The position numbers were made by a program, and so were the translations under genes. This document shows, one piece after another, positions 18,650-27,952 of a stretch of DNA of 64,000 nt (positions within the stretch are counted from its first letter, which is position 1; the number at the start of each line of letters is the position of its first letter). The notes beneath the pieces are model-generated. The model was not told the origin of the DNA. It saw nothing but the letters and a program-made list of their open reading frames with translations, and ran no database searches. The stretch is from contig NZ_KK037166.1 of the NCBI RefSeq assembly GCF_000568255.1, positions 9,651,547 to 9,715,546 on the forward strand. The letters run 5' to 3'. The stretch comes from Kutzneria sp. 744. Its GTDB lineage: Bacteria > Actinomycetota > Actinomycetes > Mycobacteriales > Pseudonocardiaceae.

Positions 18650-19306
18650 TCAGCGCTGGGGAGTCTCACCCTCCGACGTCTCCGCCGCCGGCTCCTCCGA
18701 CGTCTCCGCCGCCGGCTCCTCCGACTCCTCCGGCTCGTCCAGCCGGTACACGACGGGCGCGTCCACGTCCTCGTCCGGCATGGGCGGCAGCTCGACGACG
18801 ATGGGGTCGCGGCGCACGGGGGAGGCGATGGCGACCAGGGCGCACGCGGAGCCGAGCAGGGCGAGCCAGATGCCGATGCCCAGGCGCGGGGCGACGTCCT
18901 GACCGGACACGCCGGCGATCTCGGCCAGGAAGACGCCGGTGCTGTAGCCGGAGGCGGACAGGAAAAGGCCGGCGGCGACGCCGAGACCGCCGGCGACCAG
19001 GGAGGCGTTGCGGGTCCACCGGAACTCGGCCCGGAGGCTGGCGGCGGCGATCACGATGAGCGCCGCCCCGCAGACCAGGGTGATCACGCCGACGTACTGC
19101 TGGATGGTGTGCCCGATGCCGAGGTCGAGGCCCCAGCCGGTGATGGACGCCAGCGACTCGCCGCCGACCCCGGGCAGCGAGACCAGGTTCACGAAGGTGC
19201 TGACGATCAGCAGCACCCCGGAGACGGCCAGGAACGCGACGGCACGGGTGCCGGGCCGCGCCGCGAGGGAGTGAACGGGAATGGGCGCGGTGTCCTCGTT
19301 GGGCAT
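18650..19306 (-). CDS. Membrane protein with four helices and acidic repeat tail
   Basis: 218 residues. From the preferred ATG at 19306 ([13 protein letters not shown]) there are four hydrophobic segments: [53 protein letters not shown] and [17 protein letters not shown] cytoplasmic-looking acidic tail follows. The tail contains a tandem duplication [16 protein letters not shown], encoded by two perfect 24-bp direct repeats at 18675-18698 and 18699-18722. Four-helix integral membrane proteins of this kind are common in actinomycetes and have no assigned role. It is divergent from the SARP regulator gene. Confidence 0.65.
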   Translation of the reverse strand: MPNEDTAPIPVHSLAARPGTRAVAFLAVSGVLLIVSTFVNLVSLPGVGGESLASITGWGLDLGIGHTIQQYVGVITLVCGAALIVIAAASLRAEFRWTRNASLVAGGLGVAAGLFLSASGYSTGVFLAEIAGVSGQDVAPRLGIGIWLALLGSACALVAIASPVRRDPIVVELPPMPDEDVDAPVVYRLDEPEESEEPAAETSEEPAAETSEGETPQR

Positions 19307-19350
19307 CCGCCCACGGTAACGGCCGCTCCGGGCGGCCCCGCACCGAGGCT

Positions 19351-19400
19351 GGTGCCGTTCCCGAACGCCACCTCCCCCGAGGAAGCTCGGGAACGGCACC
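19351..19400. promoter_or_regulatory. 14-bp perfect inverted repeat in divergent promoter region
   Basis: GGTGCCGTTCCCGA (19351-19364) and TCGGGAACGGCACC (19387-19400) are perfect inverted arms around 22 bp. They lie between the divergent membrane protein and SARP genes, so termination is unlikely. A dimeric-regulator site or an mRNA leader hairpin is more plausible. Confidence 0.55.
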
Positions 19401-19465
19401 GAGACCACCGTGTCACACGGACCTTCGGGAAACCTTGAATGCGTGGGCCGACCTCTGATACTCCC

Positions 19466-22174
19466 GTGCACGTGGAGTTCCGGGTGCTCGGCGCGGTCGA
19501 GGCGGTCAGCGAGGGCACGACGCTCGACCTAGGCCACGCGAGACAACGTAGCGTGCTTGCGGTGTTACTGGTAGCAGCCAATCAGCCGGTCACGGCCGAC
19601 CAGTTGCTGCACCGGGTCTGGGGCGAGCAACAGCCCCAACGCGGCCGTGACGCGCTGTACGGCTACCTGTCGAGGCTGCGCGGGCTGCTCCCGGACGACG
19701 TCGCCATCGTGAAGCGCCCGGCCGGCTACGTGCTCACGGTCGACGAGAACCGCATCGACCTGCACCGCTTCCGACGTCTCGCCGCGCAGGCGCGGGCGGC
19801 CCGGCAGAACGCCCTCGCGCTGTTCGACGAAGCCCTGGCCCTGTGGCGGGGCGACGCCTTCACCGGCACCGACAGCGAGTGGCTGGCCGACGTCCGAACC
19901 GCGCTGGACGCCGAGCGAAGAGCCGTCCAGCTGGATCGGATCGACGCCGCCCTCAATGCCGGCACGGACGTCCTCGACGAGCTCACGGCCCTGGCCGACG
20001 CCGAGCCGCTGGACGAGCGCGTCGCCGCCCAGCTGCTGACCGCCCTCTACCGGGCGGGCCGGCAGGCGGAGGCGTTGCAGCGCTACGAAAACCTCCGCGA
20101 ACAGCTGGCGGAACGCCTCGGCGCCGACCCCGGTCCGGCGCTGCGCGGCCTGCACCAGCGCATCCTCAGCGGCGACCCGGAACTGGACAGGCCCGGGCCG
20201 AACCTCGTGCCGAGGCAGCTGCCGGCGGCCCCGGTGTGGTTCACCGGCCGCAGCCCCGAGCTGGATCGGATCACGACCACGGCCGGCGCCAACAACACCG
20301 TGGTGATCTCGGCGATCGCCGGCGCGGGCGGCATCGGCAAGACGTGGCTGGCGCTGGAATGGGCCCACCGGCACCTCGATGAGTTCCCCGACGGCCAGCT
20401 GTTCGTCGACCTCCAGGGCTTCTCGCCGACGGAGGAGCCCGTGCCGCCGACGGTGGCGATCCGGGGCTTCCTCGGCGCGCTGGGCGTGGAGGCGAGCAAG
20501 ATCCCGGCCGACCTGGCCGCGCAGTCGGCCCTGTTCCGCAGCACCATCGCCGCCAAGCGGCTGCTGCTCGTGCTGGACAACGCCGCCGACCCCGACCAGG
20601 TCGTGCCGCTGCTGCCCGGCACCTCCTCCAGCGTTGTCGTCGTCACGAGCCGTCGGCACCTGACCCGCCTGACCACCCGCCACGGCGCCGGCCACCTGCG
20701 GCTGGGTGTGCTCACCGACGACGAGGCCCGCCGCCTGCTGGTCAGCTGGCTGGGCGAGGAACGCGTCGCGGCCGAGCCGGCGGCCGTGGGCGAGCTCCTG
20801 GCCTGCTGCGGCGGCTTCCCGTTGGCGCTGGGCATCGTCGCCGGCCGCGCCCACAGCGACCCGGAGGTGACGCTGGCCGAGCTGGCGACCGACCTCCGGG
20901 CCGGCATCGGTGCGCTGGACGACGAGGACCCGGCGACCAGCCTGCCGGCGGTGCTGTCCTGGTCGCTGCGAGGCCTCAGCGCGACGGAGACCGCCATGTT
21001 CGGGCTGCTCGGCGTCGCCCCCGGCCCGGACATCAGCCACGCCGCCGCAGCCAGCCTGGCCGGCCTGTCCGGCGCCGAAACCAGCGCCGTCCTGCACACG
21101 CTGGAGCAGGTGTCCCTGGTCGAACGGGACGCCGCCGGCCGCTACCGCATGCACGACCTGGTCCGCCTGCACGCCCGTGACCACGTCGAGGACGCTGGGC
21201 CGGCCCTGCGCCGGGTGATCGACTTCTACCTGCACACCGCGCACAGCGGCCACGCCGTGCTCGACCCGCATGCGACGCCGATCGCGATGGACGAGCCCGT
21301 GCCGGGCGCGCAGCCGTTGGAGCTGACGGAGAACCGAACGACGCTGGCGTGGTTCGAGGCCGAGGACCCGTGCCTGCTCGCCGCCCAGCAGGAGGCGTTC
21401 GACCGGGGCTGGTACCGGACGGCCTGGCAGCTGGCCGCCGCTTTGTCGACGTACCAATACGTTCAGGGGCATCTGGAGGACACGCGGTCGCTCTGGCAGA
21501 CCGCGCTGGCCGCCACCGAGCACCTCGACGATCCGAACGCGACGGTCGTGGCCCGCCGCAACATCGCCAACGCCCTGATTCGCCTGCACCGCGCGGAAGA
21601 AGCCATCGGCCACCTGAAGGCCGCGCTGGACCTCGCCCGCAGCAGCGGGGACCGCCACCAGGAGGCGGTCACCCTCAGCTCGCTCACGTCCGGTCACGCC
21701 GCCCTCGGCCAGCACGAACTCGCGCTGGGGTACGCCAAGAAATCCCTTGTCGTGTATCGGGAAATGGCCAATCCCGGCCGGGAAGCCATGGCCCTCAACG
21801 CCGTTGGCTGGTGCGCCGCCCAGGTCGGCGACCACGACGGCGCCCGCGAGCACTGCGAAGCCGCGCTGGCACTGTTCCGCCGTCACCACAACGACTTGGG
21901 CGAAGCGGCCACTTTGGACAGTCTTGGCTACGTCGCCGACCACAGCGACCGTCACGCCGAGGCCGTCGGCCACTACCGCGAGGCGTTGGAGATCCGGCGG
22001 AAGCTCGGGCACGCCTACCAGGTCGCCGACACCCTCGACCACATCGGCCACGCCTACGCCGCCCTCGGCGAGTCGACGCAGGCCCGCGAGGCCTGGGCCG
22101 AGGCCCTGGACCTCTACCGCGCCCAGGGCCGCGACGCTGACGTCACCCGCGTGCGGCTAGCCTTGAAGTCGTGA
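19466..22174 (+). CDS. SARP/AfsR-type transcriptional regulator with NB-ARC and TPR domains
   Basis: 902 residues. Domain order: OmpR-like winged-helix DNA-binding domain (about 1-90, FRVLGAVEAVSEG start), bacterial transcriptional activation domain (about 90-240, ending YENLREQLAERLGADPGPAL), NB-ARC ATPase with Walker A GAGGIGKTWLA (about 285) and LLLVLDNAAD, then C-terminal tetratricopeptide repeats. This is the AfsR/SARP large-regulator architecture that controls secondary metabolism in actinomycetes. GTG at 19466 is preferred because a -10-like TGATAC (19456-19461) lies immediately upstream, suggesting a leaderless mRNA. ATG at 19439 is the alternative. It is coupled by GTGA to a GNAT gene. 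The target genes are unknown. Confidence 0.9.
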   Translation: MHVEFRVLGAVEAVSEGTTLDLGHARQRSVLAVLLVAANQPVTADQLLHRVWGEQQPQRGRDALYGYLSRLRGLLPDDVAIVKRPAGYVLTVDENRIDLHRFRRLAAQARAARQNALALFDEALALWRGDAFTGTDSEWLADVRTALDAERRAVQLDRIDAALNAGTDVLDELTALADAEPLDERVAAQLLTALYRAGRQAEALQRYENLREQLAERLGADPGPALRGLHQRILSGDPELDRPGPNLVPRQLPAAPVWFTGRSPELDRITTTAGANNTVVISAIAGAGGIGKTWLALEWAHRHLDEFPDGQLFVDLQGFSPTEEPVPPTVAIRGFLGALGVEASKIPADLAAQSALFRSTIAAKRLLLVLDNAADPDQVVPLLPGTSSSVVVVTSRRHLTRLTTRHGAGHLRLGVLTDDEARRLLVSWLGEERVAAEPAAVGELLACCGGFPLALGIVAGRAHSDPEVTLAELATDLRAGIGALDDEDPATSLPAVLSWSLRGLSATETAMFGLLGVAPGPDISHAAAASLAGLSGAETSAVLHTLEQVSLVERDAAGRYRMHDLVRLHARDHVEDAGPALRRVIDFYLHTAHSGHAVLDPHATPIAMDEPVPGAQPLELTENRTTLAWFEAEDPCLLAAQQEAFDRGWYRTAWQLAAALSTYQYVQGHLEDTRSLWQTALAATEHLDDPNATVVARRNIANALIRLHRAEEAIGHLKAALDLARSSGDRHQEAVTLSSLTSGHAALGQHELALGYAKKSLVVYREMANPGREAMALNAVGWCAAQVGDHDGAREHCEAALALFRRHHNDLGEAATLDSLGYVADHSDRHAEAVGHYREALEIRRKLGHAYQVADTLDHIGHAYAALGESTQAREAWAEALDLYRAQGRDADVTRVRLALKS

Positions 22175-22623
22175 GCGAGGTTCAGATCAGGCGGGCAACC
22201 GAGGCCGACGTGCCGGCGATCGTGGCCCTGCTGGCCGACGACATGCTGGGCGCCACCAGGGAGTCCCCGGACGACATGACCCCGTACTGGCCGGCGTTCA
22301 AGGCCATCGACGCCGACCCGAACCAGTTCCTCGCGGTGGCCGAGCGGGACGGCGAGGTGGTCGGCACCATGCAGCTGACCTACCTGCCCGGCCTGTCCCG
22401 CAAGGGCAGCACCCGGTCCCAGATCGAGGCCGTCCGGGTGCGCGGCACCGAACGCGGCACCGGTCTCGGATCGAAGCTGATGGCGTGGGCCATCGACCAG
22501 GCGCGGCAGCGGGGATGCAGCCTCGTGCAGCTGACGTCCGACACCGCCCGCGCCGACGCGCACCGGTTCTACGAGCAGCTCGGCTTCACCGCCAGCCACC
22601 TCGGGTTCAAGCTCACGCTCTGA
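22171..22623 (+). CDS. GNAT family N-acetyltransferase
   Basis: 150 residues. The acetyl-CoA-binding motif A region is visible as IEAVRVRGTERGTGLGSKLM (R-x-x-G-x-G-like turn), followed by the motif B ending HRFYEQLGFTASHLGFKL. The substrate cannot be read from the sequence. Its GTG lies within the stop of the SARP gene (GTGA). The stop abuts that of the convergent PPOX gene at a TGATCA. Confidence 0.85.
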   Translation: MSEVQIRRATEADVPAIVALLADDMLGATRESPDDMTPYWPAFKAIDADPNQFLAVAERDGEVVGTMQLTYLPGLSRKGSTRSQIEAVRVRGTERGTGLGSKLMAWAIDQARQRGCSLVQLTSDTARADAHRFYEQLGFTASHLGFKLTL

Positions 22624-23115
22624 TCAGTGCTTGCGCACGACCCGTTCCGGCTGGCTCGGCTGCCAGATCGTCACGTCCATGTGGTCGTCGCCGACCTCCA
22701 CCGCCGAGGCGCTGGTGATGTCGGCCGCGTAGAACGGGCTGAACCGCCGCCCGCGCAGGTCGAAGCCGGTCTGCCGGTACAGGTTCTCGGCGTAGCGGGC
22801 GTGCAGCTCCAGGTCCTGCACGTCGTGCACGGTGCCCCAGAGCTTGGCGTCGCCGTCCGCCACGTGAGTGTCCACTGTGGCCGTGTGCAGGCAGAACCGG
22901 GGATCCCGGGCCAGGTCCCGGAACTTGGTGGTGCCCGGCATGCCGCCGATCCACAGCTGGCCCTCGAACATCCGAGGCTCCATCGGACTGATCCGCGGCG
23001 AGCCGTCGGCCCGCAGTGTGGCCAGGAAACACAGGTTGCCGGTGGCGGTGTGCCGCCGCGTGAAGATCGCGGCGATCTTCGGCGCGACCTCGGTGAACTC
23101 CTGCCAGGTTGTCAC
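22624..23115 (-). CDS. Pyridoxamine 5'-phosphate oxidase-like (PPOX) flavin/F420 protein
   Basis: 163 residues forming a split-barrel PPOX-class domain: NLCFLATLRADGSPRISPME, then FEGQLWIGGMPGTTKFRDLA and RDPRFCLHTA. This class binds FMN or F420 and reduces or oxidises small molecules. The actinobacterial subset often uses F420. GTG at 23115 (VTTWQEFTEV) is the first plausible start. It is followed by a convergent GNAT gene and transcribed away from the ECF sigma gene. Confidence 0.75.
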   Translation of the reverse strand: MTTWQEFTEVAPKIAAIFTRRHTATGNLCFLATLRADGSPRISPMEPRMFEGQLWIGGMPGTTKFRDLARDPRFCLHTATVDTHVADGDAKLWGTVHDVQDLELHARYAENLYRQTGFDLRGRRFSPFYAADITSASAVEVGDDHMDVTIWQPSQPERVVRKH

Positions 23116-23209
23116 CCGTCCGAAGGTACGGGAACGCGCGGCGGTCCACTGACCAATATGTTCGGTGAGCAGTGAGACGGCGCCGCTGGCGCGAACAGGA
23201 GGGCCGGGG

Positions 23210-23746
23210 GTGACGGGGCTGCGCGACGCCGACGAGCTGGTCGAGCTGTACGACAACCATGCCCGCACGTTGCACCGGTACCTGGCCATGAGGGTGGATC
23301 CGCAGGTCGCCGACGACCTGGTGTCGGAGGCGTTCCTGACCGTGTGGGAGCGGCGGGCCGACTTCGACCCGAGCCGGGCCAGCCTGCGGGCATGGCTGTA
23401 CGGCATCGCGACGAACATGCTGCGCCAGCACGTGCGCGCCGAGGGCCGCCGACTCCGGGCCCTGGCCCGCGACCACGGGCGTCGTGTCGTCGGCGATCGT
23501 CTGGACGAGCGGACCGCCGCCGTCCTCGACGCCGAGAGCCTCGTCGGGGACCTGGCCGACACGCTGGCCGGGCTGCGGCCCGAGGAGCGGGACGTGCTGC
23601 TCCTGGTGGCCTGGGCCGACCTGGCGCCGGCCGAGGTGGCCGAGGTGACCGACACCCCGGTGGCCACCGTGCGGACCCGGCTGTTCCGGGCCCGGACCAA
23701 ACTTCGTGCGCGGATCAAGGGACAGGAGGGTGAGGACGATGCGTGA
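23210..23746 (+). CDS. ECF RNA polymerase sigma factor
   Basis: 178 residues. Region 2 is recognised in VADDLVSEAFLTVWERR and RAWLYGIATNMLRQHVR. Region 4 is LRPEERDVLLLVAWADLAPAEVAEVTDTPVATVRTRLFRAR, interrupted by no indel. GTG at 23210 follows AGGAGGG (23197-23203) at good spacing. GTG at 23165 would add 15 residues without coding support. It overlaps the following CU044_5270-type gene by 8 bp, an arrangement common for this group of sigma factors, whose partner is probably the membrane-side regulator. Confidence 0.9.
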   Translation: MTGLRDADELVELYDNHARTLHRYLAMRVDPQVADDLVSEAFLTVWERRADFDPSRASLRAWLYGIATNMLRQHVRAEGRRLRALARDHGRRVVGDRLDERTAAVLDAESLVGDLADTLAGLRPEERDVLLLVAWADLAPAEVAEVTDTPVATVRTRLFRARTKLRARIKGQEGEDDA

Positions 23747-24827
23747 CGGACTGCGGCCCGCGGAGGACGGCGTGGTCAAGCGGGCGATGTCGGAACTGCC
23801 CGAGATGTCCGATGAGGCGTTCCGTGCCGGGCGGGCGAAGCTGCTGGCCCGAATGGGCCGAACGGCCGCTGAGCCTGGTGGTGTGCCGGCCGCTGGTGAG
23901 CCGGCGGAGCCGGCCGCGGCCGTCGTCGTGCCGATGCGGCGTCGTCGGGGGCGCCACATCGCCTGGCTGGCGGCGGCCGCGGTCGTGGTCGGCGTGATGG
24001 TGGTCGCCCTGGTCGGCCCATCCGTCGTGCCGAGCGGCGAAGGCTCGGCACCGCGCATCGGCAGCGCTGTGGCGGCGCAGGCCCTGAGCATGGCCGCGAG
24101 CAAGACCGGCGACGTGGTGCTGCGCCCGGGGCAGTTCCTGTACGTGCGCGACCGCACCATGTCGGGAGGTTACGGCTCGGGCAACTACGACGACCTCAAG
24201 TACCTCTACCTGCAGGACGAGACGTACGAGACGTGGGTGCCGGCGGACCAGGCCCAGACCTGGGAGCACCGACGGACGAGCTCGGGCCGCAAGACCTTCC
24301 TGAAGGGCTCGCCCAGCGATCTGCCGAACATCCCGGACCCGATGGTGCTGGGCGACTGGAAGGCCAAGGGCGGCGTGCCGTGGGGCAACGACATCCCGCC
24401 GGCGAGCTTCCTCTACCCGACGCCGGCCTACCTGGCGGCGCTGCCCCGCGACCCGCAGCAGCTGTACGTGAGACTGCGCACGGAGACGGCCGGCGACGAG
24501 GGTGTCAACCTGCTGAACCGGATCGCCTTCGGCCTCGACACCGGCCTGATCCCGGCCGACCTGCGCAAGGCGGTGTTCCAGGCGCTGGCCTACCTGCCGA
24601 ACCTGAAGGTGGCGGACAAAGTCGCGGACTTCGATGGTCGACGGGGCGAGGGGTTCGGCATCGTGACCGACTCGCAGCTGCACGAGCTGGTCATCGACAC
24701 CGCCACCGGCCAGTACCTGGGTTCGCGCGCGGTGCTGGTGAACGACTGGCAGGGGATCAAGGCCGGCACGGTGCTGGGCAGCTCCTCGCTGACAACAAAG
24801 GTTGTCGGCGCTATGGGCCAGCGCTGA
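23739..24827 (+). CDS. CU044_5270 family membrane-anchored protein
   Basis: 362 residues. After about 65 cytoplasmic residues a single transmembrane helix (HIAWLAAAAVVVGVMVVALV) precedes a large extracytoplasmic domain with Tyr-rich segments (FLYVRDRTMSGGYGSGNYDD). This is the pattern of CU044_5270 family proteins encoded directly after ECF sigma genes, where they may act as anti-sigma or sensing partners. No zinc anti-sigma motif is seen. The last 17 bp overlap the convergent hydrolase-like gene. Confidence 0.75.
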   Translation: MRDGLRPAEDGVVKRAMSELPEMSDEAFRAGRAKLLARMGRTAAEPGGVPAAGEPAEPAAAVVVPMRRRRGRHIAWLAAAAVVVGVMVVALVGPSVVPSGEGSAPRIGSAVAAQALSMAASKTGDVVLRPGQFLYVRDRTMSGGYGSGNYDDLKYLYLQDETYETWVPADQAQTWEHRRTSSGRKTFLKGSPSDLPNIPDPMVLGDWKAKGGVPWGNDIPPASFLYPTPAYLAALPRDPQQLYVRLRTETAGDEGVNLLNRIAFGLDTGLIPADLRKAVFQALAYLPNLKVADKVADFDGRRGEGFGIVTDSQLHELVIDTATGQYLGSRAVLVNDWQGIKAGTVLGSSSLTTKVVGAMGQR

Positions 24828-25704
24828 TCGCCTCGGCCAGTGCCTTGACCAGCTGGTCCCGCTGCTGGGGGTCCTCGCGGATGGAGCCGTCCGACTCGAT
24901 GTGCGCGAACACCGTGCCCATCGAGTCGGCGGCCTGTCCCTGCACATTGGTGGTGCCTTCGAGGTGGCCGCAGCTGGCCTGCCAGGCCCGGCAGACCACG
25001 GTGCCGTCGGCCTCGACGCGGTCGGCGATCCGCTCGTGCAGACGCGTGTGCGGGGTGGAGCCGCCGGAGACGACCACGCCGGTGCCGGGCAGGCTGCTGC
25101 TGTCGAAGCCGTGCAGCTGAATCTGGGGCAGGCCCTTGCGGGCCAGCGCGGTGGCGACCAGGTTGAACAGCGAGTTCGCGTTGTGGGCCACGTCCGCCAG
25201 GCCGTTGGCCGCCCTGCGGTGCGCGCCGGCGATCAGCACCGCCGATCCGGGCAGCGCCCGGTACAACTGGACACCGACCTGTTCGGTGTCCAGATCGAAA
25301 TTGGGGTGTGGCACCTCGATGACCTGCCGCGCTTGCGCACCGTAGTCGGCGATGTACATGCCCCAGCCCCGCTCGTCGCCGGGTTCGGTGGCCGCCATCA
25401 CGAACTGCCGGCCGGTGGCGGAATCCTTCCCCGTGGTCAACGCAAATCCCAATGGTGTAAGCGTTTTCACCTCACTCTGAGTGTCCTTTCCACCCGTGAG
25501 CAGGGGAATCAGGCCGGCCAGGGCGGTTTCTCCCTCACGGACGGTGGGCGGCCGATAGGACGCGTCCGAACGGAGCGCGGCCGCGAACTGTGAGGCGCGC
25601 TCGACAAGATCAATCTTGGGGATCCGGTCCGGGATGTTGATCACAGCCAGCACCGCGACGCAGACCAGCCCGAGCGCGGTGACCAGCAAGTTCCGTGCAG
25701 ACAC
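24811..25704 (-). CDS. Exported hydrolase-like protein, possible polyglutamate depolymerase
   Basis: 297 residues. An N-terminal hydrophobic signal or anchor (LLVTALGLVCVAVLAVINI) leads to a domain with several conserved-looking His/acidic motifs: VIEVPHPNFDLDTEQ, LIAGAHRRA, DVAHNANSLF and QLHGFDSS. The pattern suggests a metal-dependent hydrolase, perhaps like poly-gamma-glutamate hydrolases (PghP type) or N-formylglutamate amidohydrolase-like folds. I do not firmly recognise the family. It is divergent from the pgsB-pgsC operon, which supports a role in trimming or releasing polyglutamate. That link is inference. Confidence 0.5.
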   Translation of the reverse strand: MSARNLLVTALGLVCVAVLAVINIPDRIPKIDLVERASQFAAALRSDASYRPPTVREGETALAGLIPLLTGGKDTQSEVKTLTPLGFALTTGKDSATGRQFVMAATEPGDERGWGMYIADYGAQARQVIEVPHPNFDLDTEQVGVQLYRALPGSAVLIAGAHRRAANGLADVAHNANSLFNLVATALARKGLPQIQLHGFDSSSLPGTGVVVSGGSTPHTRLHERIADRVEADGTVVCRAWQASCGHLEGTTNVQGQAADSMGTVFAHIESDGSIREDPQQRDQLVKALAEAISAGP

Positions 25705-25889
25705 AAAAAATTCTCCGAGGTTTCGGGCTGCCCGGCGGTGGCGCTCGCGGTCGTTCGGTGGCGAATAGTGCTTGCCTTGTGACTCGAATCATACTCTAAT
25801 AGGCAATGAAGTAGACAGTACGAGTGGAACGCTGCACCCCGCCGCCGCGTTTGACCGTCCTCTGTGGACCCTGAACATGGAGAGCGCGC
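25705..25889. promoter_or_regulatory. Divergent promoter region of the polyglutamate locus
   Basis: This 185-bp gap separates the two transcription units of the polyglutamate locus. It contains a clear A+T-rich core (about 25780-25830, with AATCATACTCTAATAGGCAA) in an otherwise G+C-rich background. This is where promoters for both units should lie. No convincing operator palindrome was found. Confidence 0.45.
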
Positions 25890-27944
25890 GTGGTGGCGAA
25901 CAAGGCCGGCATCGAGCCGGTGGAGAGTGGATTTCCGGGCGGACTGCGAGCACCGCTCGCGGTTGTCGGAGCCGCATTGTGCCTGCTCGTGGCCTGGTGT
26001 GTGATCCAGTTACCGGCGGCCGCCCGCAGCGGCGGGGCATTGGCCGTCGCCCAATCCCAAGAACTGCTCGTGAACGACCTCGCCCGCGCCACCGCCGACT
26101 CGATCGGCGACGTCGCGGGCGACCTCAGCACGGCCAGCGCCCTGTACACCGTGCACCCCGACCCGACGCCGGCCGGCACCCTGGCGGCGATCACCCGGGG
26201 CACCCCGCAGGCCCTGGGCCTGGCCCTGGTCCAACGGGGCGTGGGCACCCTGCTGGCCGGCACGGGCGAGCCGGTGCCGGTGGAGTCGTTGCCGAACAAG
26301 GACATCGACCGCATCACCGTCGCGCTGGTGCGTGACCAGTCGGGGGCGACGGTCGTGCTGACCGCGGCCCCGCTGACCGGCACCGATTGGCTGATTCTGG
26401 TCACCACGGGCCTGAAAATCCCGGCTCACACCCTGTCCGGTCAACCGGCCGAGGCATTGCTGCTGACCACGGTCGACGGACAGGTGGTGAAATCCCGCGG
26501 CGCGTTCGATCCGAAATACCAACCGATGGTGACCGCGGCCAGTGCGAATTCGACGGCCGTCGGCAGCATTGTCGGCGACGCCGGCAAGGGGCCGGTGGTG
26601 GATGGTGCCCGAACCACGCCCATTGCCGTCTATGCCCCGATTCTGACGGGTGATCCCGCTCGGCCACTTGGGCTCAACCTGGTGCTCGTCGGCTCCGCCC
26701 CGTCGCAGGGCACGGCGCAGACGCCGGTGGAAACGGCCTGGGTGACGGCGGTGCTGGCCGCGGCGGTGCTGGCCTCACTGGCGCTGCTGGGCTTCGGCTT
26801 CGTGGTGCCGCTGCGACGACTGCGGGCCGAGGCGCTCGGCGGTCACCGTCGTCGCAAGTACCGCCTGCGTGAGGCCGCGGTGGTGTCGGCGGCGCTGCGC
26901 GACGAGATCCTTCCGGTCAAGCGTGGCTGGATTTCCGCCCGGCTGTTCGTTGTCCTGGCGGTGGCCCCGCTGTTGCTCTGTTCGGCGGCAGTCGGGGTCA
27001 TCGCCGGGGAAGCGGTGCCGAACGTGCCGGACCTGGTCGTCCAGGGCGAGCGCGGGCTGGCCGAGGTGACCGCCGGCGCGCTGCGTGACCAGATGTCGGC
27101 GAGCCTGAGCGATCTTCGCACCTTCGCCACCCGCGCGACCGGCGACGTCGCCTCGCTGAAACCGGCGCTGGCCAACCTGATGGCGCAGAACAAGCGTTAC
27201 CGCAGCGTCTACGTCACCGACGCCAACGGCGCGGTCCAGGTCGACGCCGGCCGCGCGCCGCTGCGCACCATCGAACGCCCGCCGGGCGGATCCGGGCTGC
27301 ATCAACAGAACACCGCCGGCCGGATTCCCGTGCTCTATGCCAGCACCCCGCTGCCGGACCGCTCGCACGTGCTGATCGGCGAACTGGATGTGACGAGGCT
27401 GTCGTCGATCCTGCGGCGCAGCGCCGGCAACGGCAAACTCGTCGACTCCGGACTGCGCACGCTGGCCTCGGCCGACGGCTACCGTGCCTTCGATGTGTTG
27501 TCCGACCAGGCCTTGCGGCAGAGCGTCACCGACGCGCTCGGCGGCGTCGGCCGGCCGGGCACCGACCAGATCGACGGCCAGTGGTACGTCGTCGCGGCGG
27601 CCACGGTCACCGGTTCGCCCAGCACCGATCCGCTGCGCTGGACCGTGGTGCTGGAACAGCCGTTGACCACGCTTCCCTTGCCGGACAACGTGGTTCGCCG
27701 CTACGCGCTGTTCGCCGCGCTGGCCGTCGGTGCGGCCGGGCTGTTGCTGCTCGGCTGGTACCACCTGTGCTTCGTGCGGCCGCTGCGCCGGCTTGCCGCC
27801 GCCGCGGTCAACCTGGAGCAGGGCGACCTGAAAACCGTGATCTACCCGGAGCGGCTCAACGAGATCGGGACGCTAAGCCAGTGTCTCGACGACGCGCGCA
27901 GACAGCGGACCGCCACGACCGCCCCAGTCCCCCTGCTGGTCTAG
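25890..27944 (+). CDS. Cache/HAMP-like membrane sensor protein of polyglutamate locus
   Basis: 684 residues with about four membrane segments: residues of about 24-46, about 280-305, about 350-375 and about 605-625. They enclose two extracytoplasmic regions that look like Cache-type sensor domains (for example ITRGTPQALGLALVQRGVGT and NKRYRSVYVTDANGAVQVDA). The C-terminus resembles a HAMP linker (RPLRRLAAAAVNLEQGDLKT followed by NEIGTLSQCLDD). No kinase, cyclase or receptor output domain follows, which is unusual. It stops 8 bp before pgsB, so it is probably co-expressed and may sense the envelope or act in polymer export. GTG 25890 and 25893 are both possible starts. Confidence 0.65.
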   Translation: MVANKAGIEPVESGFPGGLRAPLAVVGAALCLLVAWCVIQLPAAARSGGALAVAQSQELLVNDLARATADSIGDVAGDLSTASALYTVHPDPTPAGTLAAITRGTPQALGLALVQRGVGTLLAGTGEPVPVESLPNKDIDRITVALVRDQSGATVVLTAAPLTGTDWLILVTTGLKIPAHTLSGQPAEALLLTTVDGQVVKSRGAFDPKYQPMVTAASANSTAVGSIVGDAGKGPVVDGARTTPIAVYAPILTGDPARPLGLNLVLVGSAPSQGTAQTPVETAWVTAVLAAAVLASLALLGFGFVVPLRRLRAEALGGHRRRKYRLREAAVVSAALRDEILPVKRGWISARLFVVLAVAPLLLCSAAVGVIAGEAVPNVPDLVVQGERGLAEVTAGALRDQMSASLSDLRTFATRATGDVASLKPALANLMAQNKRYRSVYVTDANGAVQVDAGRAPLRTIERPPGGSGLHQQNTAGRIPVLYASTPLPDRSHVLIGELDVTRLSSILRRSAGNGKLVDSGLRTLASADGYRAFDVLSDQALRQSVTDALGGVGRPGTDQIDGQWYVVAAATVTGSPSTDPLRWTVVLEQPLTTLPLPDNVVRRYALFAALAVGAAGLLLLGWYHLCFVRPLRRLAAAAVNLEQGDLKTVIYPERLNEIGTLSQCLDDARRQRTATTAPVPLLV

Positions 27945-27952
27945 GAGCACGG

